Shown here: positions 44,905 to 55,805 of the stretch, one piece after another
How positions within the stretch are numbered: position 1 is the stretch's first letter
Layout: each line of letters starts with the position of its first letter
The notes under the pieces: generated by a model
Told to the model about the DNA's origin: nothing
The model's database searches: none
The model's input: the letters and a program-made list of their open reading frames with translations, nothing else
Program-made: the position numbers and the translations under genes
Source of the DNA: Eudorina sp. 2006-703-Eu-15
Lineage: Eukaryota > Chlorophyta > Chlorophyceae > Chlamydomonadales > Volvocaceae
Direction: 5' to 3'
Assembly (NCBI GenBank): GCA_003117195.1
Contig: BDSI01000006.1
Span: forward strand, 124,001 to 188,000
DNA: 64,000 nucleotides

Positions 44905-47900
44905 TCACGTCACGGGGCCCAGCCCCACCTTGCGCACCATGTCCTCAATGTCCCGGGCTCCCCCAGCCTCCCGGCTGCAGCCGCCGCCACCGCCGGCCTC
45001 GATCACCAGCTGCCCGCACGCGCCTGCAAGCGGGACCGGCAGCCGAGGGGGCAGCGAGGGGCTATCAGGGGGCGGGCTGAGCCCGGCAGCCGAGGGGCCA
45101 GGAGGGAACCCAAGGGACGGATTCGAACAAAGGCACGTGGAACGTTGCGAGCTGGAGGAGGGCTTCGGCCGAGCGCCAAGCGCACGTGCTGGGGGGTTAG
45201 CAGGACTGCCTGCGACGCAAGCCAGTTAGCTCGTCCAACCGTCCTGTTCCTCCATCCTGCGGTGGCCATCACCTCCTTCCGAAACCCTCGGAGCGACCCC
45301 TGGTTCAAGGCGCGCCCGCAACCTCCTTGTCGCCGTTGCTTTCATGCATGCAAGCTTCGCTGTCCCAAACGGGGATATACACCCAATGCCATCCAGTCAC
45401 GGCCGCCAGCCCCGCGCGCCGACGGTGGCCGCTCTGCGGTTATCGTACTAGGGTTACTGTGTCGACCGCGCGAGCACTGAGCCCCGCCCCTCCCCGGACC
45501 GCCAACGGGAAGATAAGGCCCGATAAGGCGCGCCCGATAAGGCCCGACACGGCCCCGGCCCGACGCCCGTGACGGCTGCCTACCCGCGACAGCCCCCCCC
45601 CCCCACACACACCTCGACCGCCCCACTGACCGGATATGTCCTGCCCCATCTCCTGGCGGATGGTGGTGTGGAGGCCGTACGTGTGGCGCAGCACCGCCTG
45701 GAAGGCCGCCACCCCGCCCTCCACGGGCGCCTGGAAGAAGGGTCCCTCGGGCTGGTAGATGGGGTTCCAGGGGATTAGGTTGATCACCACGTCATCGCCC
45801 TGCGGGGGAGGGGGGAAAGGAGGGACAGGGGGAAGGGCATGGAGGGAGGACATGGAGGGAGGACAAGAGGGGCTGCAGCTCTGGCCCCAGGTGGCCCGCC
45901 GCGCTCCTTGGCCCTCCTCCATTGCCAGGGCGCCGTTGCCTTCTTGCAGTGAAGCAGCGCCGCCAGACGGCAACGCGCCAGACGGCAACACGCCAGACAA
46001 ACCTTGAGCAGGGAGGGCATCCGCGCACCCGTTGGGCACGGCCACGCCGCCATTGCATCGCACGCACGCACTGCTAGCCCTGCCCGCCGATCAGCACACA
46101 CACCTTGAGCAGCTGGCCCAGTTCGTGCGCCTGCTCCAGCCCGTCGTTGACGCCCGCCAGCATCACGTATTCGTAGAAGACGCGCTGGTTGCTGGTGGCC
46201 TGGTAGGCCCGCACCGCCTGCATCAGGGCGGGCAGCTTGTAGGCGCGGGCCGAGGGCACGATCTTGGCGCGGAGCTCCTGGGTGGGCGCGTGGAGGGACA
46301 GCGCCAGGCTGACGCCCTGGAGGGGGGGCGGGCAGGAGAAGGGGGAGGCAGGCAGGGAGGGAGGAATCGCGACGCAAGGCCAGGAGGTTGGAGGGATAAA
46401 AATAAAACAGATAAACAAGCGGGTGCCGTTGAAGCGCGTCAGCGCGGCCACGCTATGGCAGAGAGGGTGTCCGATCTCAATGCAAGGAAAGAGTTTTCAA
46501 AAACGTTCATGTCATATCCGAAGAGAGAGCGGATTGTGCGGTTTTGAGTGTGATGCGAGGTTTGACTCCCGGCGAACAGCGCGGCGCCTCAGTTACTCGG
46601 GTTCCGGGTGCAAGGGCTGCCCCGCACCGCATTTAGATCCATCCGCCGGCTGCTGCGCAGCCAGACCAAATCCATTCCCCCCAGCAGAGGTATCACGCCC
46701 GTTGCCCGTGTTGCACCACCCGGACTTTTGTGCATTCCCTTGGATCTTACTCATCCACCCAACCATCCCACCTGGACCTGTTCTCCGGTCGGTGCACCAC
46801 CCACGAGCCCCGACCCTCCCTCCCACCCACCCACCCTTCCCCCCTCCCTCCCTCCCTCCCTCCCTCCCTCCCACCCACCCACCCTCCCTCCCTCCCACCC
46901 ACCCACCCACCCACCCTCCCTCCCTCCCTCCCTCCCTCCCTCCCTCCCTCCCTCCCTCCCTCCCTCCCTCCCTCCCTCCACTCCCTCCCTCCCTCCCTTA
47001 CTCCCTCCCTCCCACCCACCCACCCTCCCTCCCTCCCTCCCAGCAAGCCAGCCACCCTCCCACCCAGCCAGCCACCCACCGGCAGGTCCTGCGCCAGCTG
47101 CTTGATCCGCGGGATGATGCCCACCGTGGAGACGGTCACGTGCCGCCGCCGCAGTCCGAAGAACCGCGAGTCTGTCATGAGGGCCACCGCGGAGCGAACC
47201 GCCTCGTAGTTGTTCAACGGCTCGCCCATACCCTGCCGGTTACGGGGGGGGTGAGGGATGAGGGATACAGGAAATTGGTAGATATATTTAGACCGCGCTG
47301 CTGCCAGAGAAAAAGTCCTGCGGAGGATCAACTGGGGAGGGAAGGGAGGAGAGACGAGGCGGCCGCGCGGAGGGAGCTGAGAGGCGCAACACAGCCAAAC
47401 AAACAAACAAACAAACAGGCAAAGGACCCGACCCGACCCTGGACGAGCGCACGCCAAGCACCCGCAGTCTTCAGCCCCATGGACCCATATGGGCGCTCAT
47501 GAGGGACCCAATGCGAGACCTCCCCTTGACCAGGGTGGAGCTGTCTGGCTGCTCTGTCGGTCGGTCGGCTTGGCGTTGGTGCAGCATACACACACACACG
47601 TGCCTTCTCGCCTTCACTTCTCGCGGCTCAGTTCTCTTTAACACACACGCCTTAGGGCCCCCGGACACCCCAAAGCTTCAGCCGCGCACGCAGCCGACCG
47701 CGGGCGGCCACCCGCCCCGCCCCGACCCCCGCGGTCATCCCCGCCCCTCCGACCGACCTTCCGACCCCCCTGGACCTCCTCACCGAACCCCCTGGACCTC
47801 CTCACCGAACCCCCTGGACCTCCTCACCATGAACACGATGTTGCGGATGCGGGTCACCGCCCTCGCGTGGACCAGCTGCTCCACGATCTCGCCCGCGTTC

Positions 47901-49789
47901 AGGTTGCCCTTGAGGCCCATCGTGCCTGAGGGGTGAGGGCGCGCCGCGGCCACGCAGGATAGCGAGCAGACAGGGCGCGCGGGTCGCATAAGTGTGGAGT
48001 GCGTTAGCGTGTCAAGAGGCACTGCAGGGACACTGCAGGGAATGCAGGATGGGCCAAGGTGTGCAAGGTATTGTATTGGGTCGTGTCGTTGGTTGCCCAA
48101 TGGACCCACCATCGGCCACCCACCTGTCGCGCAGAACGTGCAGCCCATCTGGCAGCCCACTTGCGACGACACGCACAGCGTCGACCGCTTGCGCAGCCGC
48201 GCCGCTGCGGCAGCCGCCGCCGCCGCCGCCGCTGACGCGGACGTCGATGTCGCGGACGGCGCGCTGGACGACACCTCATCCGCGCCGCTGGCGACGCCGC
48301 CGTTAGCGGCACCACCGCCACCGCGGTCCGCGGCTGCTCGACAGCAGCCATCGGCCTGGCCCTCGGACGCGCCCCCACAGCGGGGGTTCCCCGCCGGAGC
48401 TGCGACACCATCCTGAGGCTGCTGCGCCTCCTGCTGGGCCCCGCGCCCGCGGCAGCATGGCTGCGGCTGTTCCTCCGGGGTCCGTGGCTGCTGCTGCTGC
48501 TGCATCTGCTGCTGCTGCTGTGGCTGCGACTGCTGCATCTGCTGCCCGGCTTGTAGCTCCTCCGGGTCTTCATCCTCCTCCGGGAGGTGCCGGTGGTCGA
48601 CCGGCAGGTGAGGGTCGGCCTCGGGTCCGAGGGCGGCCAGCAGCTGGGGATCGCGGCCTGTGACACCCGCCGCCACGGCCACCACCACCACCGCCACCGC
48701 CACGGGCGGAAGACATCCGGAGGGCGAGGGTGGAGACAGGAGACAGGAAGGGGTGGGCCGAGGGTGGGAGGGCAACACTGGGTTCGGCTACGCGCGAGGG
48801 TGGGAGGTCGGCAGCAGCTTTGACGCAGGGCTGTAGCGGCCGAGGCGCCGGGCGGCAGTGACACGGTGGTTCGGGCACCGGGTCACCGGCCGGTTGGGAA
48901 ATGCGGAGAGCCGGCGGACAGGGTGGCCCGGTGTCCGACAGGGGCGGCCTCACAGCGCGCGCGCTCCAGTCCGGGCTCAAATCCCAAGGTAGCTCTTCCG
49001 CAAGGACACAACCGGCTGCCCGTACAGGTGCCCGTACACGGGCACCCGTACACATCCCTCTACTTACTCGGTGATTCGTACGTCATGATGACCGCCTCCA
49101 CTTGCATCCCATCCTGCAGCTCCACCAAGAGCTTCGTGGTGGTGCCGTCGCTGCTGTTCTGGCATTTCACAACGCGGGTAGTGAACTTTGTGAAGTATTT
49201 GTCTAGGAGCGCCAGAGCGGCTTTGGGCATGTCGGGCACGTCGTGCCAGGAGCTTTCCGGATGACGGAGCAAATGCCTGCGGGGGTCGGGGGAGCGTGGT
49301 TGGCGGGGAAGGTTATGCACGCCACGACGGTTTCTTTATCGAGCCTAATACAGGACCCCTGACTACACGGAATCATGTCAATGGGCTAGCATACTCCGCG
49401 CACCGGGCACCATCCAAGTTGACCCCTGGGACGCTATATGAACGTCGACAGCGCACAAAAAAGGATAACATTTTGCGCGGTATTTTAATACAGAAGCTTC
49501 TGTTGGACAATGTCCCAGCCTTCGGACCACCCAACTTGCACAAATTTGTTCGTGATTATCATAACGTAGTGATTCAGCTGATTCTTTGTGTCCTCACAAA
49601 GCAAAACTCGACAGAGCAACACCCGACGCAAGCGACGACTAAAGTCGGCGGCCGAAGTCGACGTTTGCGATACACTCACCCCCACATGCGGACAGCATGC
49701 ACCTGTTTGACGCCCTCCTCTTGAAAGGCTTGTAACACAGCATTGCTGTCCCATACTGACTGTGGCGAAAGCTTCCTAGCGGGTGGCAT
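44905..49789 (-). CDS. RlmN-type radical SAM adenine-C2 methyltransferase
   Basis: Eight minus-strand exons join in phase: 49789-49680, 49276-49068, 48657-48124, 47925-47828, 47232-47080, 46316-46104, 45799-45631, 45023-44905; 534 residues. An in-frame TAA precedes the ATG. The N-terminal domain carries DGTTKLLVEL-like DGTTTKLLVELQDG and VEAVIM. The radical SAM core has CVSSQVGCQMGCTFC with cluster cysteines 275, 279 and 282 and the extra Cys268, then GMGEPLNNY (318-326) and SLALSLHAP. The second methylation cysteine is in GACGQL (Cys498). RlmN uses these residues to methylate C2 of an adenosine in 23S rRNA and some tRNAs. About 135 residues of Gln- and Ala-rich sequence are inserted between the N-terminal domain and the core. 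No organelle targeting peptide is evident, so its compartment is open. Confidence 0.92.
46805..47045. repeat. CCCTCC polypurine/polypyrimidine tract in methyltransferase intron 5
   Basis: About 240 bases of (CCCT)n, CCCTCC and CCCACC units. The gene is on the minus strand, so its pre-mRNA carries GGGAGGGAGGG, right after the exon 5 donor at 47079. Confidence 0.85.
47265..47310 (-). repeat. R1 copy F (sense to the methyltransferase gene, before acceptor)
   Basis: On the minus strand CTCTGGCAGCAGCGCGG, then TAAATATATCTACCAATTTC and a C-rich tail leading into the CAG acceptor of exon 5 at 47233, 36 nt away. Confidence 0.75.
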
Positions 49790-49889
49790 TCTTACGTGCC
49801 TTATGTATTATAAGCAAAGGCTCTGATATAATTTTTTTGTACAGGTGCTTAATAAGCGACGCGCGTCTACCGGCGACGAGTCGGACAGC

Positions 49890-49894
49890 TTACA
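49890..49894 (-). terminator. TGTAA polyadenylation-type signal of the TML-like gene
   Basis: TGTAA on the minus strand lies about 147 nt after the stop codon of the TML-like gene and about 100 nt before the ATG of the methyltransferase gene. TGTAA is the usual polyadenylation signal of volvocine algae. Confidence 0.5.
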
Positions 49895-50040
49895 AAGAAT
49901 GCTACGCAGCGGCGCAGAAGTGTGTCGCGCGACGACAGCGTTACCAAATGTTTTAAGCACAAGCACAAAAATCATAATAATCTCTGCTTCGAAGGAAGAA
50001 ACTTGTTCCATAAGCTCACGAGCTCCGCGTACGGCAGCAG

Positions 50041-53000
50041 TCAAGGTGTTGCCGTCAACTCCGCGCGCCAACTGCACAGCGACGGCGTCCACTCCAGCTC
50101 CGCCACGCCTTGCGCCAGCGCTGCGCCACTAAGCGTTCCGGAGTCTGCCACGCCGCGCAACGACAGTCTGGCACTCAGCCGCGCCAGTGCGCCTGCGAGC
50201 GCGGCGTCATCCGCCGCCGCCTCCCCCACGATGAACGACGCCACGAAGGGCTGCGCCCCCGAGCCGCTGTTATCCAGCGACACGATGGGTCCCCGTTGCT
50301 CCCACCGGAGCGTCCTGGTCTTGGCGTCAAACGTGGCATCGGCCGGGCTGGCCCGCAGGGGCAGCTCCAGAACCGCGGGCACAGTAACCTCTACCGTTAG
50401 GTCTGCAAGGCGGGGGGGGAGGAACCAAAGAGCACAGGAACGTGATCTTCGTTCAATTGATATTGAGAACAAGATTGCAAATCTGCGACATCGTCAGCGA
50501 GCCAAAGGTACGGCACTTCGCCGCCGCTCTGGTTCAGCCACGGAAGTTGCCGCCGCCGCAAGCCCACAACGCCGCAGGTTCTCTCCGTCGCCGCTGCTAT
50601 AGAGATCTCGCCACCCGTGTGTGCTTTAACTCGTCTTTCTGGCCCCAACCGTCCTAACCGTCCTAACCGCCCTATCCGTGCGCGAGGGTTCCATCCAGCC
50701 TCCGCCCCACCTTCGGCGCGAGGCGCCACCCGTGGGCTGATGGCGTAGTGCAGCCCCAACGTCACCAGCCGCCGCCCGTCGGGGGTGGGCTGGAAGGAGG
50801 CGCCCAACTGGGCCTGCAGTGCGTTGTAACACGCCAGGAACATGGCGCGAGAGTGAGAGACGGGCAGAACACACTGTGCTGCGCGGACTGCCAGGGTCGA
50901 GTTGGGTCAGCTCGGCTCCGCCTCGGCTCGGCTCGGGCCGGGGTAAAGCGGATCACAAGGCCAGAAGTTGGTGAGATGGGTCGGGTTCGGGAGAGACGCG
51001 TCGCTAGCGGGGAGTCGGGTCGGGTCGCTAGCGGGGAGTCGGGTGGGGTCGCTAGCGGGGAGTCGGGTCGGGTCGGTAGCGGGGAGTCGGGTGGGGTCGC
51101 TAGCGGGGAGTCGGGTGGGGTCCGGGAGTCGGCCGATGCACAGGTCCCGCGCCCCGGTCGGGTGATGAACTGATGATATGCCTTGGGCGCCACTTCCTGG
51201 CCGCCAAGCACACATGGCCGCTCACACCCCGCGGCCCAGACCAACACTTCACCCGCTATCGCTCCTCCCCCGACCCCGACCCGCCGCGACGTCCCCTACA
51301 AGCCCCCTACAGGCCCCAGACAGGCCCCGGAACAGCGCCCGCTGTCCCGCCTCACCTGCATGGGCGGGTGCAGCGCTACGGGCGGCAGGTGGTAGCACAG
51401 CAGCGGTGCCCCCGGGTGCGGTTTGGCCTGGATGCCGTCCGCCACCAGCACCCCCGCGACGGGGCCCGGCCGGCAGCAGGCGGGGTGGCGCCGGCAGGTC
51501 GACAGCGCCGCCGCCAGGTGCTCGCCCGACGCCTCGGGTCCCTGCCCCAACAATCAACAAACCCACAGCGGGGAGAGGGCGGCGGGGACACACACCGAGA
51601 ACGGGCAAGTGAGGGGCGCGCACAGACGCAGCCGGCACACCACCTTGTGTTCACGCTTCCGCGCTCGGCGCCGGGATGAGGGGGCGGGCTGCTGGCGGGG
51701 ACCCGTATCCGCGAGGGTGGGGCCCCTGCAAGCGACACGCCCCCCATCGACTGCGGCAAGGCGCGAGGCGCGTGCCCCCAGCGTCGCACGAGCCTGACCC
51801 GAGGAAGTGGTGCTTTCCAGGGAAAAGAGGAACTTCCTCGTCCTCCAGAGCAATCCGTGCAGCAGGCCCTTCATGATTGATGCCCGCCCGTGTGCCCCCC
51901 TCAGTCGGCCGCCCACCACGGCGGCTGCGGGTCGTGTGCCCTTGACCCACCTGAACCATGAACTGCACCGTGTGCACCTTGGCCTTGGCCGCCTCGGACA
52001 CCCACTCCACGCGGCCCGCCAGCCCCGCCCGCACGATCCGCCCGCCCGCACACTCCCCGCGCCACGACTCCGCCAGCCGCAGCACCGGCTCCGACGGAAC
52101 CGGCAGCGCGGGCGGCGCAGCGGCGATGCCGAAAGCCGCAGCGTCGCCGAAGGCGTCGTCCTCGAAGCCTGCCGGGCGCGTCAAAGATGGATGCCACCGA
52201 GTGCGTGGGAGTCAGCCGTTCGTGCCAGGGAACACCAACTCGACGGTTGCATCGGCATTGCAAGGTGCATAAGTGTGGCGACGTTTCGCCCGCGATTGCG
52301 GCTGTCTTGACTTTCCTAGGCCGACGGCCCCCGGCAATCCAGACAATGTCCTTAGAGCCGCGGGTGAGATGTCATGTCATGGGCCGCCCTCCCGCCGCGC
52401 GCCTCACCCACTGCGACCGCTTTCTTCTCCGCGTCCTCCCCTTTCTTGTCCGCGGGTGCGACCGGCTCCTTCTTCGGCACCTCCGGAATCAGCAGCTCGG
52501 CGGGCGCGAAGGGGTCCTTCGGGTCCTGTTTCGGCGCCGCCTTCTTCGCCCCGAGCCCGTCGAAGAAAGGGTCGTCTGGGGGGTTGTGTGGACAGGGCGG
52601 GGGCCGGGACGGTCCAACCTCAATGCAGCATGCCCAATCCCCTCCGCCACCAGGCCCCAATCCCGCACCGGCCCCCAATCCGCTGCCGCCCACCCCGCCA
52701 GCGACATGCGGCCCCCAATCCGCTGCCGCCCTCCCGGCGGGTGCCCCCACGACAGCTGCTGTTCGCCCGCAGCCATGCAACCTACCGCGCAGGTCCACAG
52801 CGCCGAATGCCGCCTGCAGAACCACATCCGATCAGCACCAGCACCAGCACCAGCACCAGCACCAGCAGAGGGGCGATGAGATCACGGCGTCATGGCATGT
52901 GTTTAGATAAGAGACCCGCCCGACCCAAACCAAGCACCAGGGTATGTGTGTACCGGAGAGGTTTGATTCACGTCGCAAGGGTCGGCGTTGCGCGAGGCTG

Positions 53001-55098
53001 CATTCACACCGGCAACCGCGCCATCCATCCTTCCCTGCGCACAAATGCGCGCGGTGTGCGCCCGCATTCCAGGGTTTCCCCCTCCCTTCCCCGCTATTCC
53101 CCGCTATATTCGCTCCGGCAGCAGCGCAGTATAAGTATGTCTACAAATGTCTTGTACCGTCCCTTACCTTCCCCTCCCCGCCCGCTCTCCAACAGGACGC
53201 GGCCACCCACCTGCGACTCCTGGGGCACCACCGGCTCGGGGATCTGGAACCCGGGCCGCGGCCTGGCGTCCTGCATGGCTGAGCCCGTGCTAAACGACAG
53301 CATCGCCAGCTGGTCGATCACGCCCTGGATCGTCCTGCGGGGTCCCGCCGCCGAGCCGGTGGCGCGGAGGTCAGACAGGCCGTGGTGCGCTTAGAGAGAG
53401 GTAGTCTCAACCCGGCCAGTCCAGGCGGCGGTCAGGCGCAAAAGCGCCGTAGGCGACGCTGGCGTTGGTGACGTAAGGATTCGGTAGGTAGGCGGTTCCC
53501 TAGCTGCACTGCTGACTACCAGCGGAAAGAAATGCAGGGGTTGCAAGGCCGCGGAGGGGCGGTCTTGAGCAGTCTGCCTCGGCACCACAAACGGCAGGCA
53601 CCTTTCCCAAGCAGCGCATTCGCTGCGAACCTAGAAACCTGGGTGGCGCCGCGGATGTACAGCATAGCATAGCATAGCATAGCATAATGTGTGTCGTTTT
53701 TAACGGCGGATCCAGTCGCGGCGCCCCTCCGCCCAGGCGGGCATACAGTACCTGCGGGCGATGCGGCCGCCGGCACGTTGCTGCTGCTGTGGCTGCAGCT
53801 GCGGCGGTGTCTTGGGCTGCTCCGGCCCCCCTCGGCCCTTGTCCTTGTCCTTGTCCTTGTCCACCAGCTGGTCCATGGCAGTCAGCGCCCGGCCTATGGC
53901 GGCATTCGCCTCGAGCACCCCGCCGCTCACGATCAATGCATCCACCGCCAAGTAGGCCTGGGGGCGGACGGACGGGATACGGGCAAAGGCGCTAGACAGG
54001 TGAGTGAGAATGATCTCGCCCGCCTTGGCCCCTCAACACACTCGTGGCCTGGGCGGGTTCCTTTTTTAAACACACGTGGCCGAGAAGGCCTGGGGCCTGG
54101 GACGGACGGGGACAAGGGGCCAGCACCCAGCAGGTGCATGAGACAAAGGCGGTAACCAGGTGGGCGTTGCCAGTCGACGGTCTGCTCCCCCGTGTATCTG
54201 AGGCTCTGAGCTGTATGTGCACGGCTCGAATGGCCTGGCACCCACCCCGCCGTTTCCACCCCGTCGTTTCTATCCCGCCGTTTCCACACGCCCCTAAAAC
54301 TCCACAGGGTCGGATCTCTGCCCCGGGTATGGCTGGCTATGTCCGCGCGCGCAGCCATCCACCGCCTCCGGCACCGCGTCAGGCGCCCGCCTTCCCTGGA
54401 ACCCAAATGGCCCGCGTCCCCGCTCTGCCTGACGTTGCCTGCACACCCAGCACCCACCTCGCCGAATTTGCGGTACAGCTGCTCCGGGGTGATGCCCCCG
54501 GCCTTGCCGTCCACGGGGGCCGCCACCACCCGCACGACGCTGTTGAGCAGCTGCACGCAGCTGAACACGTTGGCGGTGGGGTGCGTCACCAGCAGGAACA
54601 CCAGGCCTCCAGCCACTCGGTATGTCACGGCCAGCCTGGGGAGGCGAGGCCACGCGCCACGGAAGGGTAACCGAGGGAGGGACGTGCCCCGACGGGTGGC
54701 GTCAGCCCGGGAACCTGGGACGGAGGCTCGGGGGGTGGCTGGGATGTTGTAACCCGGGCCCGGGTGTTGCCCTCTCTGCCCATGCCTATCTTCAGCAGCT
54801 TGGGCCAGTGAAACAAGTCATGGGGCCCTGCGTGGGCAGCGCAGCATCTCTATGCTGTCCCCGACCATCTGAGGTCCTGAGCACAAGACCTGCGGCTGAC
54901 TCACTTGCCCTGCACCGCTTGCACTCGGCCGCAGAGCAGCGGCGCAGCCTGGCTGTTGGACCTGCGGACGGCACACGGGAGGAACTGGACTCCGTGATTG
55001 AACAAGAAGCTGCTGCCACCAAGGCATGTGGGTAGGCCAAAGATCTGTACACAATCGGAATGCGATGTGCGCTGTTGTATGAGTACGGCAACACGCAT
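50041..55098 (-). CDS. TML (TPLATE complex muniscin-like) subunit, endocytic adaptor
   Basis: Ten minus-strand exons join in phase: 55098-54905, 54635-54458, 53957-53752, 53334-53211, 52813-52786, 52575-52408, 52168-51951, 51541-51356, 50813-50711, 50402-50041; 588 residues. Residues 66-150 form the longin-like N-terminal region (YRVAGGLVFLL, NVFSCVQLLNSVVRVV, ITPEQLYRKFGE, YLAVDALIVSGGVLEA). A charged linker with KDKDKDK, poly-Gln and DPFFDGLG / KDPFAPAELL (adaptor-binding DPF-like motifs) follows. The C-terminal half matches the mu-homology region of plant TML (LVTLGLHYAISP, LTVEVTVPAVLELPLRASP, LSARLSLRGV). By family this is a TSET/TPLATE complex subunit acting at plasma-membrane endocytosis. 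The first exon fits in phase but is less certain. The gene runs head-to-tail into the methyltransferase gene with only about 250 bp between coding regions. Confidence 0.82.
50995..51130. repeat. 25-bp minisatellite in TML intron 8
   Basis: Five to six units of GCTAGCGGGGAGTCGGGTCG plus about five bases. They are open in several frames only by chance. Confidence 0.85.
52836..52868. repeat. (CACCAG)n hexanucleotide run next to an acceptor
   Basis: Five copies of CACCAG, 25 nt from the TML exon 5 acceptor at 52814. In the gene sense it reads (CTGGTG)n. Confidence 0.8.
52898..52932 (+). repeat. R2 copy in TML intron 4
   Basis: GTGTTTAGATAAGAGACCCG then CCCGACCCAAACC, identical over more than 30 bases to 57543-57574. 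Confidence 0.75.
53113..53158 (+). repeat. R1 copy G (antisense to TML, after donor)
   Basis: CTCCGGCAGCAGCGCAG then TATAAGTATGTCTACAAATG, a diverged copy in TML intron 4. Its far end points to the exon 4 donor at 53210, 53 nt away, across a C-rich (gene-sense G-rich) tract. Confidence 0.65.
53660..53686. repeat. (AGCAT)n pentanucleotide microsatellite
   Basis: Five units of AGCAT in TML intron 3. Confidence 0.85.
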
Positions 55099-55805
55099 GG
55101 CGTTTCAAACCTCCGGGTACGAAGACCCCGGCGGGCACTATCGCTGATAGTTGCAAGCTCCAAGTGCAAATGAAGCCCCCGCCACGCTCAGCGAGATGCA
55201 CGGGTCCCGTGGGACCCACAGGATGTCCCACGGCTCAGGTTGCTGCGCAGACGCTTGCAACGTGGCCATCGCTTCGCCAGCAGCAAGGCTCGCCTGCTGG
55301 AAGTCCATTCCACGGCTGTTGCATCGGACAAGGCCAAGGATCATCGTGGGAACATGGTACAGATTGCTAAAAACATGCTCGCACCGCACCTCTGTAACAG
55401 GAGCGTCCGGCCATCACGCGCCTTTACGACCACCGCTACCTCGCGTGCAAATACCATTTTGTGACAACTCGTATGTTAAACTCAGTATTTAGTCAAGAAA
55501 CAGAGGCAAAACAATGCTTGGTATTGCCATCCGGCTTGGTCTATGAAAAAATTCTGCACTGGTGATTCGCTGTGAACGTACGAGGTTCGTCACAGTACCA
55601 GACTGTGTAACTGTGCAGCAGGTAAACCCAGTCAAGTTCCAACTGTAACAGTGCCGTACGAGAAGTCGGAACAAAAGACACTACTTTGCCCATTTACTTG
55701 GGCGTCGGACATGACTTACCAAATAGCATTTTAAACATCAGCTTTTGACGGGGCCACAGATCTGTGCCACTTCCATTCCGTGACCTACAGCTTTCACACG
55801 ACGCC
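55099..55805. promoter_or_regulatory. Shared divergent promoter region of TML-like and OTU genes
   Basis: The minus-strand TML start (55098) and plus-strand OTU start (55806) are 707 bp apart and diverge. No other gene is supported between them, so both promoters should lie here. I could not identify specific elements. Confidence 0.5.

Noticed and set aside
49808..50092. Minus-strand 94-codon frame as an extra TML exon
   Set aside because: It overlaps the TML stop-containing exon in another frame. The TML frame matches the family up to the TGA at 50041.
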